A DNA stretch of 64,000 bases from Phyllobacterium phragmitis (GCF_002980495.1 NZ_PVBR01000002.1:248001-312000), one strand, 5' to 3'. Positions 37,226-46,582 are shown, counted from the stretch's first letter. Made by a program: numbers and translations. Notes: a model not told the origin generated them from the sequence alone.

Positions 37226-37878
37226 GCGTAGAGCCTTTCATAAAGCGTGCGGATGATGCCGGCGGTCACGCCCCAGATGAAGCGATCCTGATAAGGCATC
37301 GTGTAATAGAACCTCTCACGGCCTTCCCATACCCTGCTTTCGCGGCGGTGGTTGCGCGGGTTCATCAGGAAGGAAAGCGGCACCTCGAAGACGTCAGCCA
37401 CCTCATCCGGATTGGGGATGATATCAAACGGCGTGCGCACGACCGCCAGCACCGGCGTGATCGAATAACCCGTCGTCGTGAGATAGCGCGGCAGCCGGCC
37501 GAGAAGTTCCGCTCTGTGGGCTTCAAGGCCGATTTCCTCGTGCGCCTCGCGCAGCGCCGCATGTTCCGCCGTTCCATCCTCCGGATCGATGGCGCCGCCG
37601 GGAAAGGCGATCTGGCCCGAATGCTTGCGCATGGAGGCATTGCGCAACGTCAGGAGCATCGTCGCTTCCGGGCCGCGATCGACGACGGGAACCAGCACCG
37701 CCGCATCGCGCATCCTCGTCGTCGCGAGCATCTGGCCCAGATCGGGATTGAGCAGATGATCGCCGCGATCCTCGCTGACGCCGCCATGGCCGATATCGGC
37801 AATGCGCGCCGCAAAGACCTGCGCCGAAAATGCACCGGCCTCCCCGTCATGCCTGGATTCTCCAGCAAGGAGCTTCAC
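37222..37878 (-). CDS. Nudix hydrolase, CoA pyrophosphatase type (NudL-like)
   Basis: A 218-residue hydrolase. The nudix box is GGAIDPEDGTAEHAALREAHEEIGL (about 94-118); the upstream RNASMRKHSGQIAFPGG is the NudL/CoAse signature. It likely cleaves CoA derivatives to 4-phosphopantetheine and adenosine 3',5'-bisphosphate. It starts at GTG 37878, overlapping the previous stop (GTGA), and ends by overlapping cca. The GC-rich three-gene overlap points to one transcript. Confidence 0.92.
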   Translation of the reverse strand: MKLLAGESRHDGEAGAFSAQVFAARIADIGHGGVSEDRGDHLLNPDLGQMLATTRMRDAAVLVPVVDRGPEATMLLTLRNASMRKHSGQIAFPGGAIDPEDGTAEHAALREAHEEIGLEAHRAELLGRLPRYLTTTGYSITPVLAVVRTPFDIIPNPDEVADVFEVPLSFLMNPRNHRRESRVWEGRERFYYTMPYQDRFIWGVTAGIIRTLYERLYA

Positions 37879-38534
37879 GAGCGAAAAGCCTCTAGTTCAT
37901 CGGCGGGCTGGATCGGAAAGACTGCGCCGTTCGAGCGGACGGCGAACATCGGCTCCCCGTCGATCTCCACATCCTCGCCCAGCGCCACCAGATCGTACAT
38001 GACGGGCCGCGCCAAAAGCGCCTCCAGCCTGCCGCGCACCAGGAGATAAGGTTTCAGCCCCTGATTTTCCTCCGCGGTCTCGAACCGCAGCGGATTGCCG
38101 GATCCCGCCTCCACCACATCGCCGACATTGGTGCGAAATGTCAGGACCTGCTTGGCGCCTTTGCCCGACACGTTCATCTCAACCGCCAGGAACGGCGCGT
38201 CCTCGACCCGGATGCCGACCTTTTCCACCGGTGTGACCAGATACGTCCGGCCATCCTCGTCCTTGCGCAGGATCGTCGAGAAAAGCCGGACAAGCGGTTT
38301 GCGGCCGATCGGCGTCCCCATGTAGAACCATGTCCCGTCTGCGCGGATTTCCATGTCTATATCGCCGCAGAAATCGGGATTCCATTTCTCGACCGGCGGC
38401 AGGCCTTTTTCGCCTTTGCCCGCCGCGCGCGTCCCGTCATCGAGCGCGCGGCCGATCAGCGCCTCCAGCCCCGATGCGTCCGGCCCGGAAACGAACTCCC
38501 GTTTCGATCCAGAAACTACACTGCTTTTTCTCAT
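37875..38534 (-). CDS. DUF1285-family protein
   Basis: A 219-residue protein of the DUF1285 family, function unknown. Family marks are PVEKWNPDFCGDIDMEIRADGTWFYMGTPIGRKPLVRLFSTIL (about 48-90), LVTPVEKVGIRVEDAPF and LARPVMYDLVALGE near the end. It is first in the DUF1285-nudix-cca overlap unit, and divergent from moxR. The gene order recurs in many alphaproteobacteria (family knowledge). Confidence 0.92.
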   Translation of the reverse strand: MRKSSVVSGSKREFVSGPDASGLEALIGRALDDGTRAAGKGEKGLPPVEKWNPDFCGDIDMEIRADGTWFYMGTPIGRKPLVRLFSTILRKDEDGRTYLVTPVEKVGIRVEDAPFLAVEMNVSGKGAKQVLTFRTNVGDVVEAGSGNPLRFETAEENQGLKPYLLVRGRLEALLARPVMYDLVALGEDVEIDGEPMFAVRSNGAVFPIQPADELEAFRS

Positions 38535-38643
38535 ACGACTCGGCTATTCTCACATTGAAAATTAAGGCTACGTCACGAAATAGTCACCGTTACGCGGCTT
38601 GTCAGCATGTCATAGTGATTTAACTTGTCCAGATAGGGCATAG

Positions 38644-38691
38644 TTGCAGCCCGGCAGGGCCGAGTTAAAGCCCGGTAGGGCCCAATTAAAG
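38644..38691. repeat. Imperfect 21-base tandem repeat upstream of moxR
   Basis: Two 21-base units TTGCAGCCCGGCAGGGCCGAG and TTAAAGCCCGGTAGGGCCCAA lie head to tail, followed by a further TTAAAG. They lie within 100 bases of the moxR start, possibly in its promoter or leader. Confidence 0.75.
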
Positions 38692-38736
38692 CATTGTCCC
38701 GCTCGTCATAGCGGTGAGACCGATTGCGAGGAAGCC

Positions 38737-39744
38737 ATGAGCGTTGTCAAAACAGCCGACCCCATCGATCCCAAGGCTCTGGTTGCCGAAGCCGAGCGCG
38801 CCCTGCACGATATCTCGACAATCCGCGACGCCGTCGGCACCGTGATCTTCGGACAGGAAAGCGTCATCGAGCGCGCCCTCGTAGCACTTCTGGCCGGCGG
38901 CCACGCGCTTCTCGTCGGCGTTCCCGGCCTCGCCAAGACCAAGCTGGTGGAAACGCTTGGGCTCGTGCTCGGTCTCGACGAGCGCCGCGTGCAGTTCACG
39001 CCCGACCTGATGCCATCGGATATCATCGGTTCGGAGGTCATGGAGCAGAATGCCGACGGCCGCCGTTCCTTCCGTTATGTGAAAGGTCCGATCTTCGCGC
39101 AGCTCCTGATGGCCGATGAGATCAACCGCGCCTCGCCGCGCACCCAGTCGGCGCTGCTGCAGGCGATGCAGGAATATCACGTGACGGTCGCGGGCGAGCG
39201 TCATGACCTGCCTTCGCCCTTCCATGTGCTGGCGACGCAGAACCCGCTCGAGCAGGAAGGTACCTATCCGCTGCCGGAAGCCCAACTCGACCGTTTTCTC
39301 ATGCAGATCGACATCCTCTATCCCGAGCTGGACGCGGAGCGCCGCATCCTGCTCGAAACCACCGGCACGTCGGATGCCAAGGCTCGGGGCGTCATCACCG
39401 CCCTGCGGCTGAAGGAGATGCAGAACCTGATCCGCCGGATGCCGGTTTCGGAAAACGTCGTGGAAGCGATCCTGAACCTGGTGCGCTCGGCGCGCCCCGG
39501 CACCGGCAGCGAACATGCCGACCGCCACATCGCATGGGGTCCGGGACCGCGCGCCAGCCAGGCGATGACGCTCTGCGCCCGCGCCCGTGCACTCTATGAC
39601 GGCCGTCTGGCCCCTTCGGTGGACGATGTGAAGGCGCTTGCCGAGCCCGTCCTCCAGCACCGCATGGCCTTGACCTTCGCCGCACGTGCCGACGGCATGA
39701 ACGTCCGCGATGTCATCGCCAATCTCGTGAAGGCAGCCATTTGA
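38737..39744 (+). CDS. MoxR-family AAA+ ATPase
   Basis: A 335-residue AAA+ chaperone-like ATPase. Walker A reads GVPGLAKTKLVETLG, Walker B LLMADEINRASPRTQSALLQAMQE and the MoxR mark is FHVLATQNPLEQEGTYPLPEAQLDRF. MoxR proteins help assemble or activate VWA-domain proteins. The start is the ATG at 38737 (GAGGAAGCC before it). It opens a four-gene operon with one-base and four-base overlaps between the first genes. Confidence 0.95.
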   Translation: MSVVKTADPIDPKALVAEAERALHDISTIRDAVGTVIFGQESVIERALVALLAGGHALLVGVPGLAKTKLVETLGLVLGLDERRVQFTPDLMPSDIIGSEVMEQNADGRRSFRYVKGPIFAQLLMADEINRASPRTQSALLQAMQEYHVTVAGERHDLPSPFHVLATQNPLEQEGTYPLPEAQLDRFLMQIDILYPELDAERRILLETTGTSDAKARGVITALRLKEMQNLIRRMPVSENVVEAILNLVRSARPGTGSEHADRHIAWGPGPRASQAMTLCARARALYDGRLAPSVDDVKALAEPVLQHRMALTFAARADGMNVRDVIANLVKAAI

Positions 39745-40658
39745 TGGCGGCGCTCGGGCAGCGCGTCCAGCCGGTCGCAACGACCGATGCGCTTGCCCGC
39801 GCCAGACAGCGCGCCGCGCTGGTGCCCGATCTCCTGGTCGAGGCGCGCCGGGTGGTCAACACCGTCATCACCGGCTGGCATGGCCGGCGCAGACGTGGAA
39901 TGGGCGAAAATTTCTGGCAGTTCCGGCCCTATGTCGAAGGGGAAGCGCTGTCGCGTATCGACTGGCGGCGTTCGGCCCGCGATGATCATACCTATGTGCG
40001 CGACCGCGAGTGGGAAGCGGCACATACCGTCTGGCTGTGGGCCGATCCTTCCGTCTCCATGCATTTTCAATCCAACCTTGGCGAAGTCTCCAAGGAGTGG
40101 CGCTCGCTGGTCGTCACGCTGGCGCTCGCCGAGCTTTTGTCCCGCAGCGGCGAGCGTATTGCTTTCCCCGGCATCATAGACCCCTTCGCCGCGCGCAACG
40201 GCGCCGAGAGGCTTGCGGCGGCACTTGTCCATTCCACCGGCGTGTCCGCGCTGCCCGAGATCGCGAATATCCGCCGCTTCTCCGACATCATCATGGTCAG
40301 CGATTTTCTCCAGCCTGTCGAAGAGATGCTCGAACTTCTCGAACGTCTGGCCAAACACGGCGTCCGCGCCCATCTGATCGAGATCGCCGACCCCGCGGAA
40401 GAGGTGTTTCCCTATTCCGGCCGCACCGAATTCCGCGATCCCGAGACGGGTGAAAGGATCACCGCCGGACGTGCGGAAACCTATGCACAGGACTACCGCA
40501 AGCTCTATCTCGCCCGCCGCCAGACGCTTTCCGACTATTGCAAGCGGCTTGGCTGGAGCTTCACCGTCAATCACACCGACCGCCCGGCATCCGAAGCGCT
40601 GGTGCGGGTGCATATGAACATGACCGCCGATATGGGCTATCGCGGAGGCGCCGCATGA
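39744..40658 (+). CDS. DUF58-domain protein
   Basis: A 304-residue protein. DUF58 marks are GRRRRGMGENFWQFRPYVEGEALSRIDWRRSARDD (about 49-83) and later EEVFPYSGRTEFRDPETG. DUF58 proteins are the usual client-side partners of MoxR and look like degenerate VWA folds. The start overlaps the moxR stop by one base (TGATG). It ends overlapping the next gene by ATGA. Confidence 0.93.
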   Translation: MAALGQRVQPVATTDALARARQRAALVPDLLVEARRVVNTVITGWHGRRRRGMGENFWQFRPYVEGEALSRIDWRRSARDDHTYVRDREWEAAHTVWLWADPSVSMHFQSNLGEVSKEWRSLVVTLALAELLSRSGERIAFPGIIDPFAARNGAERLAAALVHSTGVSALPEIANIRRFSDIIMVSDFLQPVEEMLELLERLAKHGVRAHLIEIADPAEEVFPYSGRTEFRDPETGERITAGRAETYAQDYRKLYLARRQTLSDYCKRLGWSFTVNHTDRPASEALVRVHMNMTADMGYRGGAA

Positions 40659-43594
40659 ACGCACTTCCGCTTGCTTTCGGCGCGCCGATGATCCTGGCCG
40701 GCCTGATCGCGTTGCCCATCATCTGGTGGCTCCTGCGCATGACGCCGCCGCGCCCGCAGGAGGAAGTGTTTCCGCCGCTGAGAATCCTCGCCAATGTGTT
40801 GAAGAAGGAGGAGACCCCGAGCAAGAGCCCGTGGTGGATGACGCTTTTGCGCCTCCTTCTGGCCGCGCTGGTGATCCTGGCGCTGGCCGAACCGGTCTGG
40901 AATCCCCGCCCGGTCACGCTGACCGGCAATCAGCCCGTCGCCATCGTCCTCGACAATGGCTGGGCATCGGCGGAAGACTGGCAGATCAAGCTGGAAACGG
41001 CGGAGCGCCTCGTCTCCGACGCGGAAGAGGCAGGCGCGCCGATCTATGTCATGGGCACGGCGGAGCGGACCAATACGGAGATCGGGCCCTTCGACGCCAC
41101 TGGCGCGCTGGAAAGGCTGCAGGCTTTGAAGCCCCGTCCGATTCCTGTCGATCGCCAGGAAGCGTTCGGCCGCCTCGCCTCTGCGATAGCTGCAACCCCT
41201 GGCGCCCGCGTCGCCTATCTCAACGATGGCGTCGAAACGGCGGATGCCGCAGCCGCTCTTGGCCAACTCGAAGAGAGCGGCGCAGCCTCGATGCTCTGGT
41301 ACAGGCCTGATACCGCCAATCTCGCCGGCCTGGTCTCGGTCGACAATGGCGCCGACGCACTGGTCGTCCATGCGGTGCGGCCGACCGATGCCGGTCAGCC
41401 GCGTAGCGTCACCGTCGGCGCTTTCGACAATAAGGGACGCCGTATCGCCGAAACAAGCATGGCATTCGGCGCCGGAAGCAGCGAGGCGGAGGGCCGCATC
41501 GAAGCGCCGATCGAACTGCGCAATGATTTTACGACCATCCGCATCGACAGTTCCCGACAGGCCGCCGCGACGCGCCTTCTCGACGACAACACGAAAAGGC
41601 GACGCGTGGCGCTGCTTTCGGGCGCCGAGGCCGATACCGCCCAGCCGCTGCTGTCGCCACTTTATTACATCTCTCGCGCCCTGCAGCCTTTCGCCGATAT
41701 CCTGCAGCCGCGCACCGCCGATCTCGCCGTGTCGGTGCCCGAACTGCTCGACCATACGCCATCGGTCGTGGTGATGGCCGATATCGGCAAATTGCCGGAG
41801 GCGGCGGAACAGCGGCTTGCCGATTGGGTCGCCAAGGGCGGGACGCTCATCCGCTTTGCCGGGCCGAGGCTCGCCGGCGCGAGCGACGACGACACATTGC
41901 TGCCGGTCACGCTCAGGCGCGGCGAACGCTCGCTCGGCGGAACGCTTTCCTGGACCGAGCCGCAGCGGCTTGCAGCTTTTCCGGCAACGGGGCCGTTCTC
42001 CGGCCTTCCCACACCGCAGGATGTCACGGTCAGCCGGCAGGTGCTGGCCGAACCCTCCCCTGAGCTTTTCGAGAAGAGCTGGGCCAATCTGGCCGACGGA
42101 ACGCCGCTCGTGACAGGAGAAACGCAAGGCCGCGGCCGGATCGTGCTTTTCCATATCGCGCCTGACGCCACCTGGTCCAACCTGCCGATCAGCGGCACCT
42201 TCGTCGACATGCTGCGCCGCATCGTCGTTCTCTCCCGCAATCTCGGCGGCAGCGAAGAGAACGGCACGGCCAGCGTCTCGCTTCCGCCCTATCTCATGCT
42301 GGCGGCGGATGGATCGATGATACCGCCGACATCAGAAACCAAGCCGCTTGCCATCGGCGGCAACGCCACGCCTGAGGTGAGCTACGACAATCCGCCTGGC
42401 TTCTATGGTTCCGAGGACGCGCTCTATGCGCTCAATCTTCTGGGCCCGCGGACGGAGCTGACACCGCTGGTCCAGCCCTCGCTTTCCTTCCCCGTCACCG
42501 CGACGGCCTATGCCGCCGATGAATCGATCCGCCTGCGCGGGCCGCTTTTCGCGGCGGCGGCGATCCTGCTGGCGCTCGATACGCTGCTCGTACTCTGGCT
42601 CGGCGGGCATTTCCGCCCTGGTCCATACAAGGGCTCTCGTAAAGGCACGCGCAAAGCGGCAGCCCTTGGCGCGCTGGCGCTTTTGCTTCTGCCGGCAGCG
42701 CTGTTTTCATCCGCTTTACCGCTTGCCGGCGGACAGGCCCTGGCGCAAACGTCGAGCCCAGCACCCGCCGAATCGCCAAAAGACAACGATACCATCGCGC
42801 GTGACAACGATACCATTTTACATGATGACAGCAGGCCCGGCGACCAAACGATGATTAATGCGGTGTCCGTCACCCATCTTGCCTATGTCACCACCGGCGA
42901 CAAGGCTGTCGACGATATCAGCCGGGCCGGCCTTCAGGGCCTCACCCGGTTCCTGATGGAGAAGACGGCGCTGGAGCCCGGCGCGCCGATCGGCCTGGAC
43001 CCGGCACGCGACGAGCTTTCCTTCTATCCGCTGATCTATTGGCCGATCGACGCCAATGCGCCGATGCCGAGCGAGGCCGCGATCGCCCGCATCGACGCCT
43101 ATATGCAGCAGGGCGGCACCGTTCTGTTCGACACCCGCGACGAATTTGCCGCCGGCGCCGGGCTCGACGGCTCCACCACACCCGCCGGCCAACGGCTGCG
43201 CGCCATTCTCGACGGCATGAACGTACCGCCGCTCGAACCCGTTCCAAGCGACCATGTCCTGAGCAAATCCTTCTATATCATGCCGGATTTTCCGGGCCGC
43301 TATCGCGGCAGCCCGCTTTGGGTGGAAGCTTCTCTCAACAGCGAGAGCCGCCAGGACCGCCCGGTGCGCACCGGCGATGGCGTCAGCCCGATCCTCATCA
43401 CCGCCAATGATCTGGCCGGCGCATGGGCCGTCGACCCGCAAGGCGCGCCATTGCTTCCGACCGTTCCCAACGACCCGATGCAGCGGGTCTATGCGCTGCG
43501 CGGCGGTGTCAATATCATGATGTACATGCTGACCGGCAACTATAAGTCCGATCAGGTCCACGTCCCCGTTCTGCTTGAACGGCTCGGAAACTGA
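40655..43594 (+). CDS. BatA-N-terminal membrane protein with C-terminal DUF4159
   Basis: A 979-residue membrane protein. N-terminal part: BatA-like two-helix segment (APMILAGLIALPIIWWLLR and LLRLLLAALVILALA) and a long periplasmic-type region of VWA/GATase-like strands. A membrane helix lies near residue 640 (AAAILLALDTLLVLWLG) and another near 670-690. The last 210 residues match DUF4159 (LAYVTTGDKAVDDISRAGLQGL, then GTVLFDTRDE). ATGA overlap with DUF58 gene. It is the third of four operon genes. Confidence 0.9.
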   Translation: MNALPLAFGAPMILAGLIALPIIWWLLRMTPPRPQEEVFPPLRILANVLKKEETPSKSPWWMTLLRLLLAALVILALAEPVWNPRPVTLTGNQPVAIVLDNGWASAEDWQIKLETAERLVSDAEEAGAPIYVMGTAERTNTEIGPFDATGALERLQALKPRPIPVDRQEAFGRLASAIAATPGARVAYLNDGVETADAAAALGQLEESGAASMLWYRPDTANLAGLVSVDNGADALVVHAVRPTDAGQPRSVTVGAFDNKGRRIAETSMAFGAGSSEAEGRIEAPIELRNDFTTIRIDSSRQAAATRLLDDNTKRRRVALLSGAEADTAQPLLSPLYYISRALQPFADILQPRTADLAVSVPELLDHTPSVVVMADIGKLPEAAEQRLADWVAKGGTLIRFAGPRLAGASDDDTLLPVTLRRGERSLGGTLSWTEPQRLAAFPATGPFSGLPTPQDVTVSRQVLAEPSPELFEKSWANLADGTPLVTGETQGRGRIVLFHIAPDATWSNLPISGTFVDMLRRIVVLSRNLGGSEENGTASVSLPPYLMLAADGSMIPPTSETKPLAIGGNATPEVSYDNPPGFYGSEDALYALNLLGPRTELTPLVQPSLSFPVTATAYAADESIRLRGPLFAAAAILLALDTLLVLWLGGHFRPGPYKGSRKGTRKAAALGALALLLLPAALFSSALPLAGGQALAQTSSPAPAESPKDNDTIARDNDTILHDDSRPGDQTMINAVSVTHLAYVTTGDKAVDDISRAGLQGLTRFLMEKTALEPGAPIGLDPARDELSFYPLIYWPIDANAPMPSEAAIARIDAYMQQGGTVLFDTRDEFAAGAGLDGSTTPAGQRLRAILDGMNVPPLEPVPSDHVLSKSFYIMPDFPGRYRGSPLWVEASLNSESRQDRPVRTGDGVSPILITANDLAGAWAVDPQGAPLLPTVPNDPMQRVYALRGGVNIMMYMLTGNYKSDQVHVPVLLERLGN

Positions 43595-43607
43595 GCGGGA
43601 GAAGCCG

Positions 43608-45698
43608 ATGTATATGTCGCTCGATTTCCAACCGCTTTTCTCTCTGCCCTGGCTTGCAGCACTTCTCGTGCCGCTGGCGCTCCTGGTGCTCGCCGGGCTT
43701 TTCTTCCGCCAACGCGGCAGCGTCATCCGCCTGCTGGCGTTTCTGGCGCTCGTCCTTGCCCTCATCAATCCGATCCTGATCGATGAAGAGCGCGAGCCCC
43801 TGAAAAGCGTCGTCGCCGTTGTCGTCGATCGCAGCCAGAGCCAGGATATCGGCAACCGCCGCGCCGATACCGACGCCGCCGTCAAGCTGGTCGAGGAGCA
43901 GCTTGGAAAATTGCCGCAATTCGACGTGCGCGTCATCGAGGCCGGCCGGGCGAGCGATGATGACGACGGCACCTCCACAAAACTGTTCCAGGCGCTGAAC
44001 GGCGCATTCCGCGATGTGCCGCCCTCGCGTGTCGGCGGCGCGATCATGGTGACGGATGGCCAGATACACGACATTCCGGAAAACGCCGCCGGGCTCGGCT
44101 TCAACGCCCCGATTCACGGGCTGATCACCGGAACGCCCGACGAATTCGACCGCCGCATCCGTTTCGTGCACGCACCGCGCTTCGGCATCACCGGAAAGCC
44201 GCAGCAACTCGTCTATACCGTCACCGATGAAGGCGAAAGCCCGCCGGCAAGCGGAACGGCGCGCGTCCGCGTCATCGTCAATGGCGATGTGGTGAGCGAG
44301 GAGAATGCCGTCATCGGTGCCGAAACGCCTGTCGAAGTGGTCTTGCCCAGGGCGGGCACCAACATTGTCGAGATCAGGACTGACCCGCTTCCAGGCGAAG
44401 TCACCGAGACCAACAACCGCGCCGTGGCGATGATCGACGGCATCCGTGAAAATCTCCGCGTGCTCCTGGTTTCAGGCGAACCGCATAATGGCGAGCGCAC
44501 CTGGCGCAATCTTCTCAAATCCGACGCGTCCGTCGATCTCGTCCATTTCACCATTCTGCGTCCGCCGGAAAAGCAGGACGGCACGCCGATCAACGAATTG
44601 TCGCTGATCGCCTTTCCGACGCGCGAGCTATTCGTTGAAAAGATCGAGGATTTCGATCTCATCATCTTCGACCGCTACCAGCACCGCGATGTGCTGCCGC
44701 TGCTCTATTATGATTACATCGCACAATACGTCGAAAATGGCGGCGCGCTGCTGATCGCCGCGGGCTCCGAATATGCCGGCAACCAGTCGATCGCGCGCAC
44801 ACCGCTGCTCAGCGCCCTGCCGGCACTTCCGACCGGCCAGATCACCGAAAAGGCCTTTTTCCCGCGCCTGACCTATACGGGCCAACGCCATCCCGTGACG
44901 CGCGGACTGGAAGGCGGCGCACAGGAGCCGCCGCAGTGGAGCCGCTGGTTCCGCATCATCGACGTCGACAGGCCGCAGGGCGAGGTGATCATGAAGGGTG
45001 CCGACAACAGGCCGCTTCTGGTGCTCAACCGCGTCGGCGAAGGCCGTATCGGCATGTTCCTGTCCGACCAGGGCTGGCTCTGGGCGCGCGGCTTCGAAGG
45101 CGGCGGCCCCTATGCCGCACTCTACCGCCGCATCGCCCATTGGCTGATGAAGGAGCCGGAACTGGAAGAGGAAGCGCTGACGGCAAGCGGCAGCGGCCGT
45201 ACGCTGCAGGTCCGCCGCCAGACCATGGGCGACAATCCCGGCAATGCCAGCGTCATCACGCCGTCAGGCCGAACCGTCGAGGTGCCGCTGAGCCAGAGCG
45301 AGCCCGGCATCTTCAGCGGATCGCTGCAATCCGACGAAATCGGCCTGTTCCAGGTCGCCAATGGCGACCTGAACACGCTTGCCCATGTCGGCCCCGTCGA
45401 CGCGCCGGAATTCACCGACAGCATCTCGACGACTGCGAGACTCGATCCGCTGGCCAGCGAAACCGGCGGCAGCGTCCGGCGACTGCGGGCAGAAGCCGAT
45501 CAGAGCAATGTTGAAGTGCCCGGGATCATTGCCGTGCGCAATACGGCGGCGGCGAGCGGCAATAGCTGGATAGGCCTGCGTGAAACCGGCGACACGGCGC
45601 TCAGGAGCGTCAACCGCCTGCCGCTCTTCTCAGGCTTCCTCGGCCTTGCCGCCATGCTTCTGGTGCTTGGCAGCATGTGGTACCGCGAGGGGCGGTAG
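43608..45698 (+). CDS. Large membrane protein of the moxR operon (GATase/VWA-like)
   Basis: A 696-residue protein. Two N-terminal membrane helices (LPWLAALLVPLALLVLAGLFF, LLAFLALVLALINPIL), a VWA-like beginning (VVAVVVDRSQSQDIG, with the DxS.S metal site), a second Rossmann-like domain (LRVLLVSGEPHNGERTWRNLL) that resembles GATase1, and a C-terminal helix (FSGFLGLAAMLLVLGSMW). GGGAG before the ATG at 43608. This completes a moxR-DUF58-BatA/DUF4159-VWA operon. The corresponding operon RL3499-RL3502 of Rhizobium leguminosarum is reported to be needed for envelope integrity. Confidence 0.9.
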   Translation: MYMSLDFQPLFSLPWLAALLVPLALLVLAGLFFRQRGSVIRLLAFLALVLALINPILIDEEREPLKSVVAVVVDRSQSQDIGNRRADTDAAVKLVEEQLGKLPQFDVRVIEAGRASDDDDGTSTKLFQALNGAFRDVPPSRVGGAIMVTDGQIHDIPENAAGLGFNAPIHGLITGTPDEFDRRIRFVHAPRFGITGKPQQLVYTVTDEGESPPASGTARVRVIVNGDVVSEENAVIGAETPVEVVLPRAGTNIVEIRTDPLPGEVTETNNRAVAMIDGIRENLRVLLVSGEPHNGERTWRNLLKSDASVDLVHFTILRPPEKQDGTPINELSLIAFPTRELFVEKIEDFDLIIFDRYQHRDVLPLLYYDYIAQYVENGGALLIAAGSEYAGNQSIARTPLLSALPALPTGQITEKAFFPRLTYTGQRHPVTRGLEGGAQEPPQWSRWFRIIDVDRPQGEVIMKGADNRPLLVLNRVGEGRIGMFLSDQGWLWARGFEGGGPYAALYRRIAHWLMKEPELEEEALTASGSGRTLQVRRQTMGDNPGNASVITPSGRTVEVPLSQSEPGIFSGSLQSDEIGLFQVANGDLNTLAHVGPVDAPEFTDSISTTARLDPLASETGGSVRRLRAEADQSNVEVPGIIAVRNTAAASGNSWIGLRETGDTALRSVNRLPLFSGFLGLAAMLLVLGSMWYREGR

Positions 45699-45737
45699 AA
45701 CCGTCCCATCGCTCGAGTCCAGGGCAATGTGAACGCG

Positions 45738-45864
45738 GATAAGGGGTGGCGAACAAGCCGGCTCGATGGCGGCGCGGCGAGCGGGTATGCGCGGCATCTA
45801 CCCCTCATCCGACCTCGCTTACGCTCGGCCACCTTCTCCCACAAGGGGAGAAGGAAAGAGGGGG
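45738..45864. repeat. RIME-like intergenic element, type A (truncated copy 3)
   Basis: Only the right half plus the inner part is present: AAGGGGTGGCGAACAAGCCGG to the end CACCTTCTCCCACAAGGGG. The left palindrome is missing, so this is a half-element. Confidence 0.88.
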
Positions 45865-45900
45865 CACCGTCACATCTATTCCATATGCGATTTCCCCGCC

Positions 45901-46407
45901 TCAAGCCCGGTCGGCGTGGCGCACAAGGCCTGACACGTTCTCCAGCGCGCGCGGTGAAAACTCGCATGCGAGCAGCCGGTTGGGATCGACGGGCGCCGGC
46001 ATCATGATCCGGCCGGGCTCGACCTTGCGGAAGCCGAAAGGCGCGTAATAGAGTTCGTCGCCGACGAGCACGACCAGCCTGTGGCCGGCGAGCCTTGCTG
46101 CTTCCATCGCCATGCGCATCAACGCCCGGCCAATCCCCCGGTTCTTCCATTCCGGCCTGACGGCAAGCGGTCCGAGCAAGAGCGCCGGCGTTATCCCGAT
46201 CACCACATGCGTCATGCGCACCGAGCCGACGACGATGCCACCCTGAAGCGCCACGAAGGAAAGCGACCGGTCATGCGGCCCCCCTTCGCGAATGCGATAG
46301 GCGGCACGCGTAAAACGGCCCGGCCCGAAGGCCTGGCTGTTGATGGCTTCGATTTCGGGATCGTGCGCGGGACCTTCCTGCACGTAGGTCAGTTCGAGTT
46401 GCAGCAT
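45901..46407 (-). CDS. GNAT-family N-acetyltransferase
   Basis: A 168-residue GNAT domain protein. The acetyl-CoA loop is VRPEWKNRGIGRALMRMAMEAAR (about 87-109), preceded by ALLLGPLAV and followed by LVVLVGDELYYAPFGFRKV, which is the C-terminal part of the fold. The substrate is unknown. Start uncertain: ATG 46407 (MLQLELTYVQEG) has no clear ribosome site, and longer starts up to 46473 are possible. It has the moxR operon convergent on one side and a palindrome pair on the other. Confidence 0.85.
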   Translation of the reverse strand: MLQLELTYVQEGPAHDPEIEAINSQAFGPGRFTRAAYRIREGGPHDRSLSFVALQGGIVVGSVRMTHVVIGITPALLLGPLAVRPEWKNRGIGRALMRMAMEAARLAGHRLVVLVGDELYYAPFGFRKVEPGRIMMPAPVDPNRLLACEFSPRALENVSGLVRHADRA

Positions 46408-46478
46408 GGCAAAGGCGATCGCAAATTGAGAAATCGGAACGCCGCGAAGGGCGCAGACAGGCATCGACAGCAACGCAC

Positions 46479-46522
46479 CTAGAGCGCCGTGCGTCCAATT
46501 GGACGCGCAAAGGACGCTCTAG
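46479..46522. repeat. Palindrome, type E part 1
   Basis: CTAGAGCG..CGCTCTAG bound a 44-base inverted repeat whose core GCGTCCAATTGGACGC (46491-46506) is a perfect 16-base palindrome. Directly beside part 2. I recall this pair as widespread in Brucella and Mesorhizobium intergenic DNA. Confidence 0.88.
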
Positions 46523-46534
46523 CACTTTTAAATG

Positions 46535-46582
46535 CTGCATAATTTTATCCTTAAATCGATTCCGATTTAAGGAATTATGCAG
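46535..46582. repeat. Palindrome, type E part 2
   Basis: CTGCATAATTTTATCCTTAA and TTAAGGAATTATGCAG face each other around ATCGATTCCGAT, with one short bulge. It is AT-rich and lies in the 408-base gap between GNAT and GST genes, which otherwise holds no gene. Confidence 0.9.

Noticed and set aside
40637-42154. Minus-strand 505-codon frame inside the moxR operon
   Set aside because: Shadow of the BatA/DUF4159 gene; no domain pattern.
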